Assembly: GCF_000786655.1 (NCBI RefSeq)
Contig: NZ_JROM01000056.1
Location: forward strand, 1-50,350
Reading direction: 5' to 3'
From: Kocuria marina
Lineage (GTDB): Bacteria; Actinomycetota; Actinomycetes; Actinomycetales; Micrococcaceae
Length of the DNA: 50,350 nucleotides
The position numbers and the translations under genes were made by a program. Numbering within the stretch: the stretch's first letter is position 1; each line of letters opens with the position of its first letter. Of this stretch, positions 27,673 to 36,598 are shown one piece after another. The notes beneath the pieces were generated by a model. It saw only the letters and a program-made list of their open reading frames with translations. It was not told the DNA's origin and did not search any database.

Positions 27673-29049
27673 GTGGCACTCAGTGCTCTGGATTTGTTCT
27701 CGGTGGGTATCGGACCGTCGTCCTCCCACACGGTGGGGCCCATGCGGGCCGCACGGCTCTTCGTGGCCGGGCTCGCCGCCGACGCCCTGCTGGAGTCCGT
27801 GACCCGGGTCCACTCCCAGCTCTTCGGCTCCCTGGGGGCCACCGGGTGGGGCCACGGATCGGACAAGGCCGTGGTGCTGGGGCTCATGGGCGAGGACCCC
27901 GAGACCGTGGACACGGACCTCGCGGACCAGAAGGTCGCGCTCGCGGGGGAGAAAGGGCAACTGCTGCTCGGGGGAACACACCCCGTAGCCTTCGACCGTT
28001 CCCGTGACGTGATCATGCACCGCAGGAAGTCCCTGCCCACCCACCCCAACGGGATGAGCTTCACCGCCTACGGCGCCGCCGGCGAGGTCATCCGCGAACG
28101 GATCTACTACTCCGTGGGCGGTGGCTTCGTGGTGGACGAGTCCGCGAGCGGTGCGGACAAGGTGGTCGCGGACAGCACCCCCGTGGCCTACCCGTTCAGC
28201 ACGGGTGATGAATTGCTGGCCATCTGCGAGACCGAGGGTCTGAGCATCGCCCAGATCATGGCCGCGAACGAGCTGTCGTGGCGGCCCGCGGAACAGACCC
28301 GGGAGCAGCTGCTGCACATCTGGTCCGTGATGCAGGAATGTGTGGAGAACGGGTGCACGCGCGAGGAGAAGACCCTGCCCGGGGGACTGAAGGTGCGCCG
28401 TCGTGCGCCGGAGATGCGCAAGCGGCTGCTCGCCAAGGAACCCGGCAACGATCCCTTCTACGGCATGGACTGGGTCAACCTGTACGCGCTCGCGGTCAAC
28501 GAGGAGAATGCGTCCGGCGGGCGGATCGTCACGGCCCCCACGAACGGTGCGGCGGGGATCATCCCGGCGGTGCTGCACTTCTACACGCGGTTCATGGCGG
28601 ACGCGTGCGATGACAAGATCGTGGACTTCCTGCTCACCGCCGCGGCGATCGGGATCGTGATCAAGGAGAACGCCTCGATCTCCGGCGCCGAGGTGGGTTG
28701 CCAGGGCGAGGTTGGATCGGCGTGTTCCATGGCGGCCGCCGGCCTGTGTGCGGTGCTGGGCGGGAGCCCGCGGCAGGTGGAGTGTGCGGCGGAAATGGGG
28801 ATCGAGCACAACCTGGGGCTCACGTGCGACCCTGTGGGCGGGCTCGTGCAGATTCCGTGCATCGAGCGCAATGCGATCGCGAGCGTCAAGGCCATCAACT
28901 CCGCCCGGCTGTCCATGCAGGGGGACGGGACCCACAAGGTCTCCCTGGACCAAGTGGTCAAGACCATGCGGGAGACCGGCGCGGACATGAAGATCAAGTA
29001 CAAGGAGACCTCGCGCGGCGGCCTCGCGGTCAACGTGATCGAATGCTGA
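27673..29049 (+). CDS. sdaA: L-serine dehydratase, single-chain iron-sulfur type (EC 4.3.1.17)
   Basis: 458 residues, beginning with [24 protein letters not shown], the family signature. The beta (N-terminal) and alpha domains are fused. Cys343 (GCQGEVG), Cys385 (TCDPVGG) and Cys396 (IPCIERNA) are the [4Fe-4S] ligands; the numbers match those I recall for the Legionella enzyme. It deaminates serine to pyruvate and ammonia, the exit step of the creatinine-to-pyruvate route. GTG 27673 is chosen because GGAGGT lies 6 nt upstream; the longer frame upstream overlaps the transporter. Confidence 0.95.
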   Translation: MALSALDLFSVGIGPSSSHTVGPMRAARLFVAGLAADALLESVTRVHSQLFGSLGATGWGHGSDKAVVLGLMGEDPETVDTDLADQKVALAGEKGQLLLGGTHPVAFDRSRDVIMHRRKSLPTHPNGMSFTAYGAAGEVIRERIYYSVGGGFVVDESASGADKVVADSTPVAYPFSTGDELLAICETEGLSIAQIMAANELSWRPAEQTREQLLHIWSVMQECVENGCTREEKTLPGGLKVRRRAPEMRKRLLAKEPGNDPFYGMDWVNLYALAVNEENASGGRIVTAPTNGAAGIIPAVLHFYTRFMADACDDKIVDFLLTAAAIGIVIKENASISGAEVGCQGEVGSACSMAAAGLCAVLGGSPRQVECAAEMGIEHNLGLTCDPVGGLVQIPCIERNAIASVKAINSARLSMQGDGTHKVSLDQVVKTMRETGADMKIKYKETSRGGLAVNVIEC

Positions 29050-29065
29050 CGGGCACAATGGGGGC

Positions 29066-29578
29066 GTGAGCACCTCGATCCTCCTCCTCGCGGACACCCA
29101 CCTGCCCAAGCGGGCCAAGGCCCTCCCGGACCAGGTGTGGCGCGAGGTCGACGCCGCGGAAGTGGTGCTCCACGCCGGTGACTGGGTGGACCTGGCCACG
29201 TTCGAGGCCCTCGAGCAGCGCTCCCGGAAGCTGATCGCGGTGTGGGGCAACAACGACGGCCCCGAGTTACGCGAACGCATGCCTGAAACCGCATACTGGG
29301 ATCTCGAGGGGCTGCGGTTCGCCATGACGCACGAGACCGGCGCCTCAAGCGGACGGGAGCGGCGTATGGACCGGGCGTTCCCGGACATCGACGTCCTGGT
29401 CTTCGGCCATAGCCACATCCCGTGGGACACCGTGGCGCCCTCCGGGATGCGCCTGCTCAACCCCGGCAGCCCCACCGACCGGCGGCGCCAACCGCACTGC
29501 ACGTACATGCGCGCGGTCGCGGACGCGGGTGCCCTCACGAGCGTGGAGCTGATCCGGTTACCGCCGCGCACCGTCTAG
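29066..29578 (+). CDS. YfcE/MJ0936-like metallophosphoesterase
   Basis: 170 residues. LLLADTHLP, HAGDWVD, WGNNDG, MTHETG and FGHSHIPW are the five metal-ligand motifs of calcineurin-like phosphodiesterases of the YfcE group, except that the first motif carries ADTH where many have SDTH. It probably hydrolyses a phosphodiester; the natural substrate is unknown. GTG 29066 lies 16 bp after sdaA, and thpR starts 9 bp after its stop, so the small genes may ride on the same transcript. Confidence 0.85.
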   Translation: MSTSILLLADTHLPKRAKALPDQVWREVDAAEVVLHAGDWVDLATFEALEQRSRKLIAVWGNNDGPELRERMPETAYWDLEGLRFAMTHETGASSGRERRMDRAFPDIDVLVFGHSHIPWDTVAPSGMRLLNPGSPTDRRRQPHCTYMRAVADAGALTSVELIRLPPRTV

Positions 29579-29587
29579 GGTGGGCGC

Positions 29588-30214
29588 ATGAGGCTGTTCG
29601 CGGCTGTTCACCCCACCCGGGCCGCGCGTGAGCACCTGGTCGGTGCCTTGCGCGAGGTCCGTGAACTCACCGGCACCGCACTGCGCTGGGGTGATCCCGA
29701 GCAGTGGCACGTCACCCTTGCGTTCTACGGCGAGCAACCCGAGGCCGCGGTGCCGGAGCTCGGGGAGCTGCTGAGCGACGTCGCCCGGGACCACGCACCG
29801 CTCACCGTGTGCTTACGAGGCGCGGGATCCTTCTCCGGCACCACCCTGTGGATGGGTGTGGGCGGTGCCTCGGACGCGCTCGTGGAGCTCATGCACGCGT
29901 GCTCGCTGGACCCCGAGGAGCGCGCAAGACAGCGCGCCCACCTCACGGTCGCGCGCATGTCCCGAGCCGAGCGCACGCGCAAGGCCCGCGAACGACGCCG
30001 CAGCTCACGCACCGTGGCGCGCCCCGGGCCCGAGCTCGCGCACGTGGTGCACGCGCTGTCCGTGTACGAGGGGCCCGCGTGGACCGTCAGCGAGCTCTCC
30101 CTGGTCTCCTCCGAGCTCGGCGAGGGCCGCAGCGGTGGCGCCCTGCACCACACCGTGCAACGATTCCGGCTGTCGGGGCGCGTCGCCTCGGACGCCCCTG
30201 GGCGTATGCCGTGA
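29588..30214 (+). CDS. thpR: RNA 2',3'-cyclic phosphodiesterase (2H family)
   Basis: 208 residues. MRLFAAVHP starts the 2H phosphoesterase fold. The paired catalytic motifs are HVTLAF (near residue 40) and HLTVAR (near residue 118). The family opens 2',3'-cyclic phosphates on RNA and was first described as 2'-5' RNA ligase. WTVSELSLVSSELG near the end is typical. The C-terminal ~40 residues extend beyond the core. ATG 29588 is taken as the start. Confidence 0.88.
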   Translation: MRLFAAVHPTRAAREHLVGALREVRELTGTALRWGDPEQWHVTLAFYGEQPEAAVPELGELLSDVARDHAPLTVCLRGAGSFSGTTLWMGVGGASDALVELMHACSLDPEERARQRAHLTVARMSRAERTRKARERRRSSRTVARPGPELAHVVHALSVYEGPAWTVSELSLVSSELGEGRSGGALHHTVQRFRLSGRVASDAPGRMP

Positions 30215-30226
30215 GGAAGGCTGCCG

Positions 30227-31474
30227 GTGACTGATTCGGTTCGCGGGGCACGCGCCGGCGCGTGGTTGTGGCTGCTGGTGGCGTGCGGGGTGTTGACCCA
30301 GGCCACCGTGAACCTGTTGCGCCCGGTCACGTCCTACAAACTGCTCGCCCTGCACGCGGACTCGATCACGATCGGGTTGACCACGGCCGCGTACGCCCTG
30401 GTCCCGCTGCTCACCGCGGTGTGGCTCGGGCGGTACTCGGACCGCACCCGGCAATTGCGCGTGCTGACCCTCTCCGGGGTGTTCCTGCTGGTCGCCGGCG
30501 GAGCGCTACTGGCGCTGTCCCCCACGGTGTGGGCGGTCGTGGCCGCGAGCGCCGTGATGGGCATGGGGCACCTGAGCTTCACGATCGGGGGTCAGGCGGC
30601 GATCGCCCGTTACGCCGCGGACCGGGACCTGGACAAGGGGTTCGGGTGGTTCACCGCTGCGTTCTCCGCGGGACAGATGATCGGTCCCGCACTGGGCGGT
30701 TGGCTCGTGGGGCACAGCTCGTCCGCGACCTCCCCGGAACGCCTCGCGGACGTGAACCAGGCCCTGTGGATCGGCGCCGCGATCTCACTCCTTGCTGTTC
30801 CGCTGCTGCTCCTGCGCGCGGGGACACCCGCGGCGGACGCCGCCCCGTCCCGCGCGGCCTCGGGTACCGCGGCGCGTTCCGAATCCGCCGACAAACCCAC
30901 CATTGCGCGGGTACTCAGGGTGCCCCGGGTGGCGTCCCACATGCTCGCCGCGCTGTCTCTGCTCGCGATGCTGGACATCCTCACCGCGTTCCTGCCGGTC
31001 ATCGGGGAGGAGGCCGGTGTGGCCCCCGCGGTCGTGGGTCTGCTGCTCGGGGTCCGGGGTTTCGCGTCCATCGCGTCCCGGTTGCTCCTGCCGTGGTTGT
31101 CCCAGCGGTTCTCGCGGAGGGGTCTGCTGCTGACGTGTTTGTTCGGCGCGGGCATCACGCTGGTCATCCCTCCGCTCGTGCTCGACAACTTCTGGGTCGC
31201 GGCGCTGTTCCTGGCCGTGGGTGGGTTCCTGTTGGGTCTGGGCCAGCCGCTCACCATGACCATGATCACCACGTCCGTCCCGGGCAACTGGCGCGGCTCC
31301 GCCCTGGCGGTCCGGTTGACGGGCAACCGCCTGGGGCAGGTGATCCTCCCCCTGGTCGCGGGTGTCTTCGCGGCACCCCTGGGCCCGGCCGCCGCGGTGT
31401 GGATGTGCTGCGGGGTGCTCCTGGCCAGCGGTGCGGAGAAGGCGTGGGGGGACCGCCGCGCGGACCGTTCGTGA
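30227..31474 (+). CDS. Major facilitator superfamily transporter
   Basis: 415 residues with 12 predicted membrane segments and a central polar loop near residues 190-225. LGRYSDRTRQLRV between the second and third helices is the MFS A-motif region, and GQMIGPALGGWLVG is the antiporter-like C motif. A drug or metabolite exporter is most likely; the substrate is unknown. GTG 30227 follows GAGGAAGG and lies 12 bp after thpR. Confidence 0.85.
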   Translation: MTDSVRGARAGAWLWLLVACGVLTQATVNLLRPVTSYKLLALHADSITIGLTTAAYALVPLLTAVWLGRYSDRTRQLRVLTLSGVFLLVAGGALLALSPTVWAVVAASAVMGMGHLSFTIGGQAAIARYAADRDLDKGFGWFTAAFSAGQMIGPALGGWLVGHSSSATSPERLADVNQALWIGAAISLLAVPLLLLRAGTPAADAAPSRAASGTAARSESADKPTIARVLRVPRVASHMLAALSLLAMLDILTAFLPVIGEEAGVAPAVVGLLLGVRGFASIASRLLLPWLSQRFSRRGLLLTCLFGAGITLVIPPLVLDNFWVAALFLAVGGFLLGLGQPLTMTMITTSVPGNWRGSALAVRLTGNRLGQVILPLVAGVFAAPLGPAAAVWMCCGVLLASGAEKAWGDRRADRS

Positions 31475-31524
31475 TGTGACCGTGCTTACCATGGCCGCAA
31501 CTGGTTCACGGCTCAGGAGGGTTC

Positions 31525-32004
31525 ATGTCCGCACTGCATCAGGCGTTCCTGCGGGATTTCCGGCAGATGTCCCGCAACGGCGGGCTCGAGTCCGGGGGAG
31601 TGGAGCGCCAAGCGGCCACCACCGCGGACGGGCTCAATCGGCAGTGGTTCGCCGGGTGGCTGACCGCGCGCGGTGCCACGGTGCACTACGACGCGATCGG
31701 TAACCAGTTCGGCCTCTTTGAGCTGCGTCCCGGCGCCCCGTACGTGATGGTCGGCTCGCACCTGGACTCACAGCCCCGGGCCGGCCGGTTCGACGGCGCG
31801 TACGGCGTGCTCGCCGGGGCGAGCGTGTGCGCGGAGCTGTACCGAGCGGCGTCGTCCGGGGAGACGGAACTGACGTACAACCTGTGCGTGGTGAACTGGA
31901 CGGGTAGCGCGCCCGGCCGAGCGTCGTCGCCCGTAGACGTGCGGCGGGCGGCGACCCGGAAGCGTAGCGACGTCGTCGAGCCGCGGCCGCGGCGGCGCAC
32001 CTAG
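31525..32004 (+). pseudogene. Truncated N-carbamoyl-amino-acid hydrolase/allantoate amidohydrolase (M20 family)
   Basis: Residues 1-126 are the start of a HyuC/AllC-type metal hydrolase: MSRNGGLESGGVERQAATTADG, then VMVGSHLDSQPRAGRFDGAYGVLAG with the His and Asp zinc ligands, then YNLCVVNWT. Family members continue NEEGARF with the catalytic Glu, but homology stops at 31902. About 97 bp of unrelated GC-rich DNA follows, ending at the IS481-family element. The frame happens to reach a TAG at 32002-32004 that belongs to the duplicated IS target. About two thirds of the protein is missing, so it cannot be active. AGGAGG before ATG 31525 shows it was once a normal gene. Confidence 0.85.
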
Positions 32005-32005
32005 A

Positions 32006-33122
32006 TGTTGCGGGGCATGAGGTTCTTGCCACGGGTGCGTCGGTGAGATGAGGAACGGGCTCCTCGCCCAGGATGGAAGTTCCTACACCGTCCGTCCGCA
32101 GCAAGAGAGCCCGTTCATGACCCACATTAACGCACCCCTGACCCCCACTGGCCGGCTGCGCATGGTGCTGCGCCACCTCCACGACGGAGTTCCGAAGGCC
32201 CATGTCGCTGCCGAATTCCGCGTCTCCCGACCTACGGTGACCACCTGGGTGGCCCGCTACCTCGCCGACGGCGAAGCCGGGCTGATCGACCGCTCCTGCC
32301 GCCCGCACAACAGCCGCACCCGCACCCCGGCACCAGTCGTGGATCTCATCGAGTCCCTACGACGGGAACGGAAGTGGTCCGCCCGGCGCATCCACCGTCA
32401 CCTGCTGGATCTCGGGCACGAGCTGCACCTGCGCACCGTGGGCCGGTGGCTGGCCCGACTGGGCCTCTCGCGGCTGCGGGACCTCACCCCGGCCGGGGAC
32501 GACCTGCGGCGCCCACCGCGGCGGATCCGTGCGGGGTGGCCGGGGCACATGGTGCACCTGGATGTGAAGAAGGTCGGCAAGATCCCTGACGGCGGCGGCT
32601 GGCGGGCCCACGGCCGCGGCAGCGCTCAAGCGAAGAAGTCCAAGCGCGGGCCCGGGGCGAAGGTGGGCTACACCTATCTGCACTCGGCCGTGGACGGCTT
32701 TTCGAGACTGGCCTACACCGAGGCCCTCGACGATGAGCGGGCCACCACCACGATCGGGTTCTTCTGCCGGGCCAGAGCGTTCTTCGCCGCTCATGGGATC
32801 GAGAGGATCCACCGGGTGGTCACGGACAACGGCGCCAATTACAGGGCGAAGGACTTCACTCGTACCGTCACCTCGCTGGCGGGCCGGCACCAGCGGATCA
32901 AGCCCTACACGCCCCGCCATAACGGGAAGGTCGAGCGGTACAACCGCCTGCTGGCCGACGAGGTGCTCTACGTCCGCCCCTATTCCAGCGAGCAGGCCCG
33001 CCGCGACGCCATCGGGGTGTGGGTGAACCACTTCAACTACCATCGGCCCCATACCGCCTGTGGTGATCAGCCCCCGGCCTCACGCGTCCCGGCCCGCGCC
33101 AATAACGTCATGCCCTCTTACA
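32006..33122 (+). mobile_element. IS481-family insertion sequence, complete
   Basis: The 1117-bp element starts TGT and ends ACA with imperfect terminal repeats (18 of 25 positions, both containing GGGCATGA). It is flanked by the 6-bp direct repeat CCTAGA at 32000-32005 and 33123-33128. A 6-bp NCTAGN target is known for IS481 of Bordetella. It lies between the truncated amidohydrolase and the glutarate CoA-transferase gene. Confidence 0.92.
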
Positions 33123-33127
33123 CCTAG
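32117..33127 (+). CDS. IS481-family transposase
   Basis: 336 residues with N-terminal helix-turn-helix domains (VSRPTVTTWVARYLADGEAGL, RKWSARRIHRHLLDLGHELH) and an rve core. DDE residues: D in MVHLDVKKVG, D in VVTDNGANY and E in HNGKVERYN. The C-terminal NYHRPHTACGDQPP is typical. ATG 32117 lies inside the element after an AGAGAG site. The last codon spans the IS end and the TAG stop (33125-33127) lies in the duplicated target, so the host site supplies the stop. Confidence 0.93.
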   Translation: MTHINAPLTPTGRLRMVLRHLHDGVPKAHVAAEFRVSRPTVTTWVARYLADGEAGLIDRSCRPHNSRTRTPAPVVDLIESLRRERKWSARRIHRHLLDLGHELHLRTVGRWLARLGLSRLRDLTPAGDDLRRPPRRIRAGWPGHMVHLDVKKVGKIPDGGGWRAHGRGSAQAKKSKRGPGAKVGYTYLHSAVDGFSRLAYTEALDDERATTTIGFFCRARAFFAAHGIERIHRVVTDNGANYRAKDFTRTVTSLAGRHQRIKPYTPRHNGKVERYNRLLADEVLYVRPYSSEQARRDAIGVWVNHFNYHRPHTACGDQPPASRVPARANNVMPSYT

Positions 33128-33160
33128 AGTGGAGGACATCGTCGATCCGAGGAGGACCCC

Positions 33161-34336
33161 GTGACCGAAGCGCTGCCCCTGGACGGTGTGCTCGTGGCCG
33201 ATTTCTCGCGCGTGCTCGCGGGGCCGCTGTGCACCATGACGCTCGCGGACCTCGGTGCCCGCGTGATCAAGGTCGAGCGTCCGGGCACCGGTGACGACAC
33301 GCGCGCGTGGGGTCCGCCCTATTCCGAGACCGGTGCCACGTACTTCGAGTCCGTGAACCGCAACAAGGAATCCGTGTGCCTGGACCTGCAGGACGAGGAC
33401 GGGCGGGAACTCGCGCGCGAACTCGCCCTGCGCGCGGACGTGGTCGTGGAGAACTTCAAGCCCGGCGGGATGGCCAAGCTCGGCCTGGGCTACGAGGAGA
33501 TCTCGCGCGAGAACCCCGGCGTGGTCTACGTGTCCGTGTCCGGTTTCGGCACCGCCGAGGGCGCCCACCTGGCCGGTTATGACTTCCTGGTCCAGGCCGT
33601 GGGTGGGCTCATGAGCATCACGGGCGCCGCGGACGGCGAGCCCACCAAGGTGGGCGTGGCCCTCGTGGACGTCCTGACCGCCAAGGACGCCACGATCGGC
33701 GCGCTCGCGGCCCTCGAAGCGCGACGCCGCACGGGCCGCGGCGCGCACATCGACGTCAGTTTGCTCTCGAGTCTGCAGGGTGCCCTAGTCAACCAGGGCC
33801 AGGCATACCTGGGTGCCGGTAAGGTCCCCGAGCGCATGGGCAATGCCCACCCGTCCATCGTCCCCTACCAGTTGTTGCACTGCGCGGACGCGCCCCTCGC
33901 GGTGACCGTGGGCAACGACGGGCAGTTCCGCAGGTTCACGGCCGTGCTGGGCATTCCTGAGGTCGCAGACGACGAACGGTTCGCCACGAACTCGGCGCGC
34001 GTGGCCCACCGCGAGGATCTCGTCCCGCTGCTGGAGGATGCGTTGTCCGCCCGGACCGCCCGCGAGTGGCAGGAAGAACTGACCGAGGAAGGGGTCCCTG
34101 CGGGCAAGGTCGCCGGGATCGGCGAGGGCGTCACGCTGGCCGAGGACCTCGGACTGGAACCCACGGTGGACGTCCAGGATCGGGAGGGCAGGACCGTGGG
34201 ACGGCAGTTCCGTCATCCGGCCCGCTGGACCCCACCCCTGGAATCCCCCACGGTCGCCCCGCCGCAGCTCGGGCAGGACACGGAAACGATTGTGGCGTGG
34301 CTCCGTGAGCCCCGTCACCGTACAGTGAGGACATGA
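33161..34336 (+). CDS. Family III CoA-transferase (CaiB/BaiF), probable glutarate CoA-transferase
   Basis: 391 residues. LDGVLVADFSRVLAGPLCTM, DLGARVIKVERPGTGDDTR and NRNKESVCLDL are family signatures. Asp170 in GVALVDVLTAKDA matches the catalytic Asp169 of formyl-CoA transferase. The family moves CoA between carboxylic acids. Because the next gene is a glutaryl-CoA dehydrogenase overlapping by 4 bp (ATGA), this enzyme most likely activates glutarate, as the human SUGCT protein does. GAGGAGGA lies before GTG 33161. The IS481-family element ends 38 bp upstream and may have separated it from its original promoter. Confidence 0.88.
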   Translation: MTEALPLDGVLVADFSRVLAGPLCTMTLADLGARVIKVERPGTGDDTRAWGPPYSETGATYFESVNRNKESVCLDLQDEDGRELARELALRADVVVENFKPGGMAKLGLGYEEISRENPGVVYVSVSGFGTAEGAHLAGYDFLVQAVGGLMSITGAADGEPTKVGVALVDVLTAKDATIGALAALEARRRTGRGAHIDVSLLSSLQGALVNQGQAYLGAGKVPERMGNAHPSIVPYQLLHCADAPLAVTVGNDGQFRRFTAVLGIPEVADDERFATNSARVAHREDLVPLLEDALSARTAREWQEELTEEGVPAGKVAGIGEGVTLAEDLGLEPTVDVQDREGRTVGRQFRHPARWTPPLESPTVAPPQLGQDTETIVAWLREPRHRTVRT

Positions 34337-35508
34337 GCCAACAGAACACCGTCAACGTCATGGACCTGGTGGGCTTCGACTCCCTGCTGAACGAGGAAGA
34401 GATCGCTCTGCGATCCACCGTGCGGGAGTTCGTGGACGCCACCATCCGCCCCAACATCGCCGAGTGGTATGAGAAAGCGGTCTTCCCCCTGGAGATCGTC
34501 CCGGAGATGGCCAAGCTGGGCCTGCTGGGTATGCACCTGAAGGGATACGGCTGCGCGGGCCGTTCCGCCGTGGAATACGGCCTGGCCGGCGCCGAGCTGG
34601 AAGCCGGGGATTCCGGTCTGCGCACGTTCGTGTCCGTGCAGGGCTCCCTGGCCATGAGCGCCATCTACAAGTGGGGCTCCGAGGAGCAGAAGCAGGAGTG
34701 GCTCCCGCGCATGGCCGCCGGTGAGGCCATCGGGTGCTTCGGGCTCACCGAGCCCACCGCGGGTTCCGACCCCGGTTCCATGAAGACGTTCGCGCGCCGC
34801 GACGGCGAGGACTGGGTCATCTCCGGCGCCAAGCGGTGGATCGGCCTGGCGACCGTGGCCAAGGTGGCCGTCATCTGGGCCCAGACGGACGAGGGCATAC
34901 GCGGTTTCGTGGTGCCCACCGACACCCCGGGCTTCAAGGCCACGCCCATCCAGCCCAAGCTGTCCATGCGGGCCTCGATCCAGTGCGAGATCGAACTCAC
35001 GGACGTGCGACTCCCCGCATCCGCCCTGCTGCCCGAGGCCAAGGGGCTGCGCGGCCCGTTCTCGTGCCTCAACGAGGCTCGGTACGGGATCATCTGGGGT
35101 GCCATGGGTGCCGCCCGCGACTCGTTCGAGGTGGCCCTGAAGTATTCCCAGGAGCGCATGCAGTTCGATCGCCCGCTAGCCGGGTACCAGCTCACGCAGC
35201 AGAAGTTCGCGGACATGGCCCTCGAGATCGACAAGGGGTTCCTGCTCGCACTGCAGATCGGCCGCCTCAAGGACGCCGGCACACTGCAGCACCATCAGAT
35301 CTCGGTGGGCAAGCTCAACAACTGCCGCGAAGCCATCAAGATCGCCCGCGAGGCCCGCACGATCCTGGGTGGCAACGGCATCACCCTCGACTACTCCCCA
35401 CTGCGCCACGCCAACAACCTGGAATCCGTGCGCACGTACGAGGGCACGGACGAGGTGCACGCCCTCATCCTGGGCCAGCAGCTCACGGGGGAGGCGGCGT
35501 TCCGCTGA
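34333..35508 (+). CDS. gcdH: Glutaryl-CoA dehydrogenase (EC 1.3.8.6)
   Basis: 391 residues of the acyl-CoA dehydrogenase fold. FVSVQGSLAMSAI, GCFGLTEPTAGSDPGSM and SCLNEARYGIIWGAMGAA match human GCDH closely. Glu370 in RTYEGTDEVHALILG is the catalytic base at the same number as in the human enzyme, and the Arg of GLRTFVSVQ corresponds to Arg94, which holds the free carboxylate. It oxidises and decarboxylates glutaryl-CoA to crotonyl-CoA, the late step of lysine, tryptophan or glutarate breakdown. It is translationally coupled to the CoA-transferase. Confidence 0.93.
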   Translation: MSQQNTVNVMDLVGFDSLLNEEEIALRSTVREFVDATIRPNIAEWYEKAVFPLEIVPEMAKLGLLGMHLKGYGCAGRSAVEYGLAGAELEAGDSGLRTFVSVQGSLAMSAIYKWGSEEQKQEWLPRMAAGEAIGCFGLTEPTAGSDPGSMKTFARRDGEDWVISGAKRWIGLATVAKVAVIWAQTDEGIRGFVVPTDTPGFKATPIQPKLSMRASIQCEIELTDVRLPASALLPEAKGLRGPFSCLNEARYGIIWGAMGAARDSFEVALKYSQERMQFDRPLAGYQLTQQKFADMALEIDKGFLLALQIGRLKDAGTLQHHQISVGKLNNCREAIKIAREARTILGGNGITLDYSPLRHANNLESVRTYEGTDEVHALILGQQLTGEAAFR

Positions 35509-35601
35509 TCCCGCGGGGCTTTGCTCGCCCCGCCCCGGCGCGCCATTTCCGAACCGGCGCCGGTTCCGGGGCGTTCAGCTTGCCTGACCCGCTCGCCCGT
35601 C

Positions 35602-36591
35602 CTACAGACCCGCGGCGCGGGCGAGCAGGGGTGCCCCCAGCACGGGTTCCCGGTCCAACAGCGTGACCCGCGATCCGTGACCGCGAAGACGCTCCCTGAT
35701 TTCCACGCCCACCGAGGTGGTCGCGAGCCCGCCTCCGACGACCACGGGGAGGGGCTCGCCCAGGTTCCGGGCCACGGTGATGATCAGCTCCGCGAGGTGC
35801 GCGGCGGCCGCCGAGACCAACTCGCGAGCGGCGTCGTCGTACGGGGCCAGCTCGATCACCGTGCGGGCCAGACCGGCCCAGTGCGTGCGGTCGGGGCGGT
35901 CGTGGAACGCCGCGATCAGCTCGGTGGGCGTGCTGACCCCGGCGTGTCCCAACACGGCCCGGGCGAACCGGTCGTCATCCGCGGGGGCGACGTCGCTCGC
36001 TCCCCGGTCCTGCGCCTCCCGCAGCACATGGCGCACCGCTTCCCGGCCGAGCCAGTACCCGCTGCCCTCGTCGCCGAGCAGGTAGCCCCAACCGCCGGCG
36101 CGGGCCTCGCGGCCGGAAGCGTTCACACCCCACGCCACGGAACCGGTTCCCGCGATCACCGCAATGCCCTCGGTGTGTCCGCCCGCGGCGAGGATCAGGC
36201 GGGTGTCGTGCACCGCGATCACGGGCGTCTCCGACGCCGGGCAGACGGCCGGTGCCGGGTGACCGCCCGCCGCCGAACACGCGTCCGCCGGCGGGCGATC
36301 GCCCGCTGCGGCCTCAGCCACGGAGCGAATGAGCTGCGTCAGCGCAGCGGCGTCGTGCGGGGTGTCCACACCGCCGGCGCCGGCGAGGACCGCGGTGCCG
36401 CGCGGTGGTGCCAGGCGGTCAAAGACGTCCCGCAATGACTGGGCGGCCCGCTCCCGGCTGACGTTCTGCACGTTGGCGCTACCGGAGCGGGCCTCGCGCA
36501 CGGGGGAGTCCCCGCGGAACAGTACGCCGCGGGTGTGGGATCCGCCGATGTCCAGCCCCACGAGGAACCGGTCCACGGGTTCCCCGGTCAT
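35602..36591 (-). CDS. BadF/BadG-type ATPase, N-acetylglucosamine kinase-like
   Basis: 329 residues of the actin-like ASKHA fold. FLVGLDIGGSHTRGVLF is the phosphate-1 loop, AGAGGVDTP and VHDTRLILAAGG follow, GIAVIAGTGSVAWGV is phosphate-2, and GWGYLLGDEGSGYWLGREA is typical of the N-acetylglucosamine kinase/BadF group. It probably phosphorylates an amino sugar taken up or recycled from cell wall. A Pro/Ala-rich insertion near residues 97-115 is unusual. ATG 36591 is chosen over the upstream ATG at 36642 because that would overlap the preceding gene; it lies 7 bp after that gene. Confidence 0.85.
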   Translation of the reverse strand: MTGEPVDRFLVGLDIGGSHTRGVLFRGDSPVREARSGSANVQNVSRERAAQSLRDVFDRLAPPRGTAVLAGAGGVDTPHDAAALTQLIRSVAEAAAGDRPPADACSAAGGHPAPAVCPASETPVIAVHDTRLILAAGGHTEGIAVIAGTGSVAWGVNASGREARAGGWGYLLGDEGSGYWLGREAVRHVLREAQDRGASDVAPADDDRFARAVLGHAGVSTPTELIAAFHDRPDRTHWAGLARTVIELAPYDDAARELVSAAAAHLAELIITVARNLGEPLPVVVGGGLATTSVGVEIRERLRGHGSRVTLLDREPVLGAPLLARAAGL

Positions 36592-36598
36592 CAATGCC

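Noticed and set aside
33161-35508. Carnitine or formyl-CoA metabolism for the CoA-transferase/dehydrogenase pair
   Set aside because: The dehydrogenase has the Glu370 and Arg positions and blocks of glutaryl-CoA dehydrogenase, so glutarate is the better fit.
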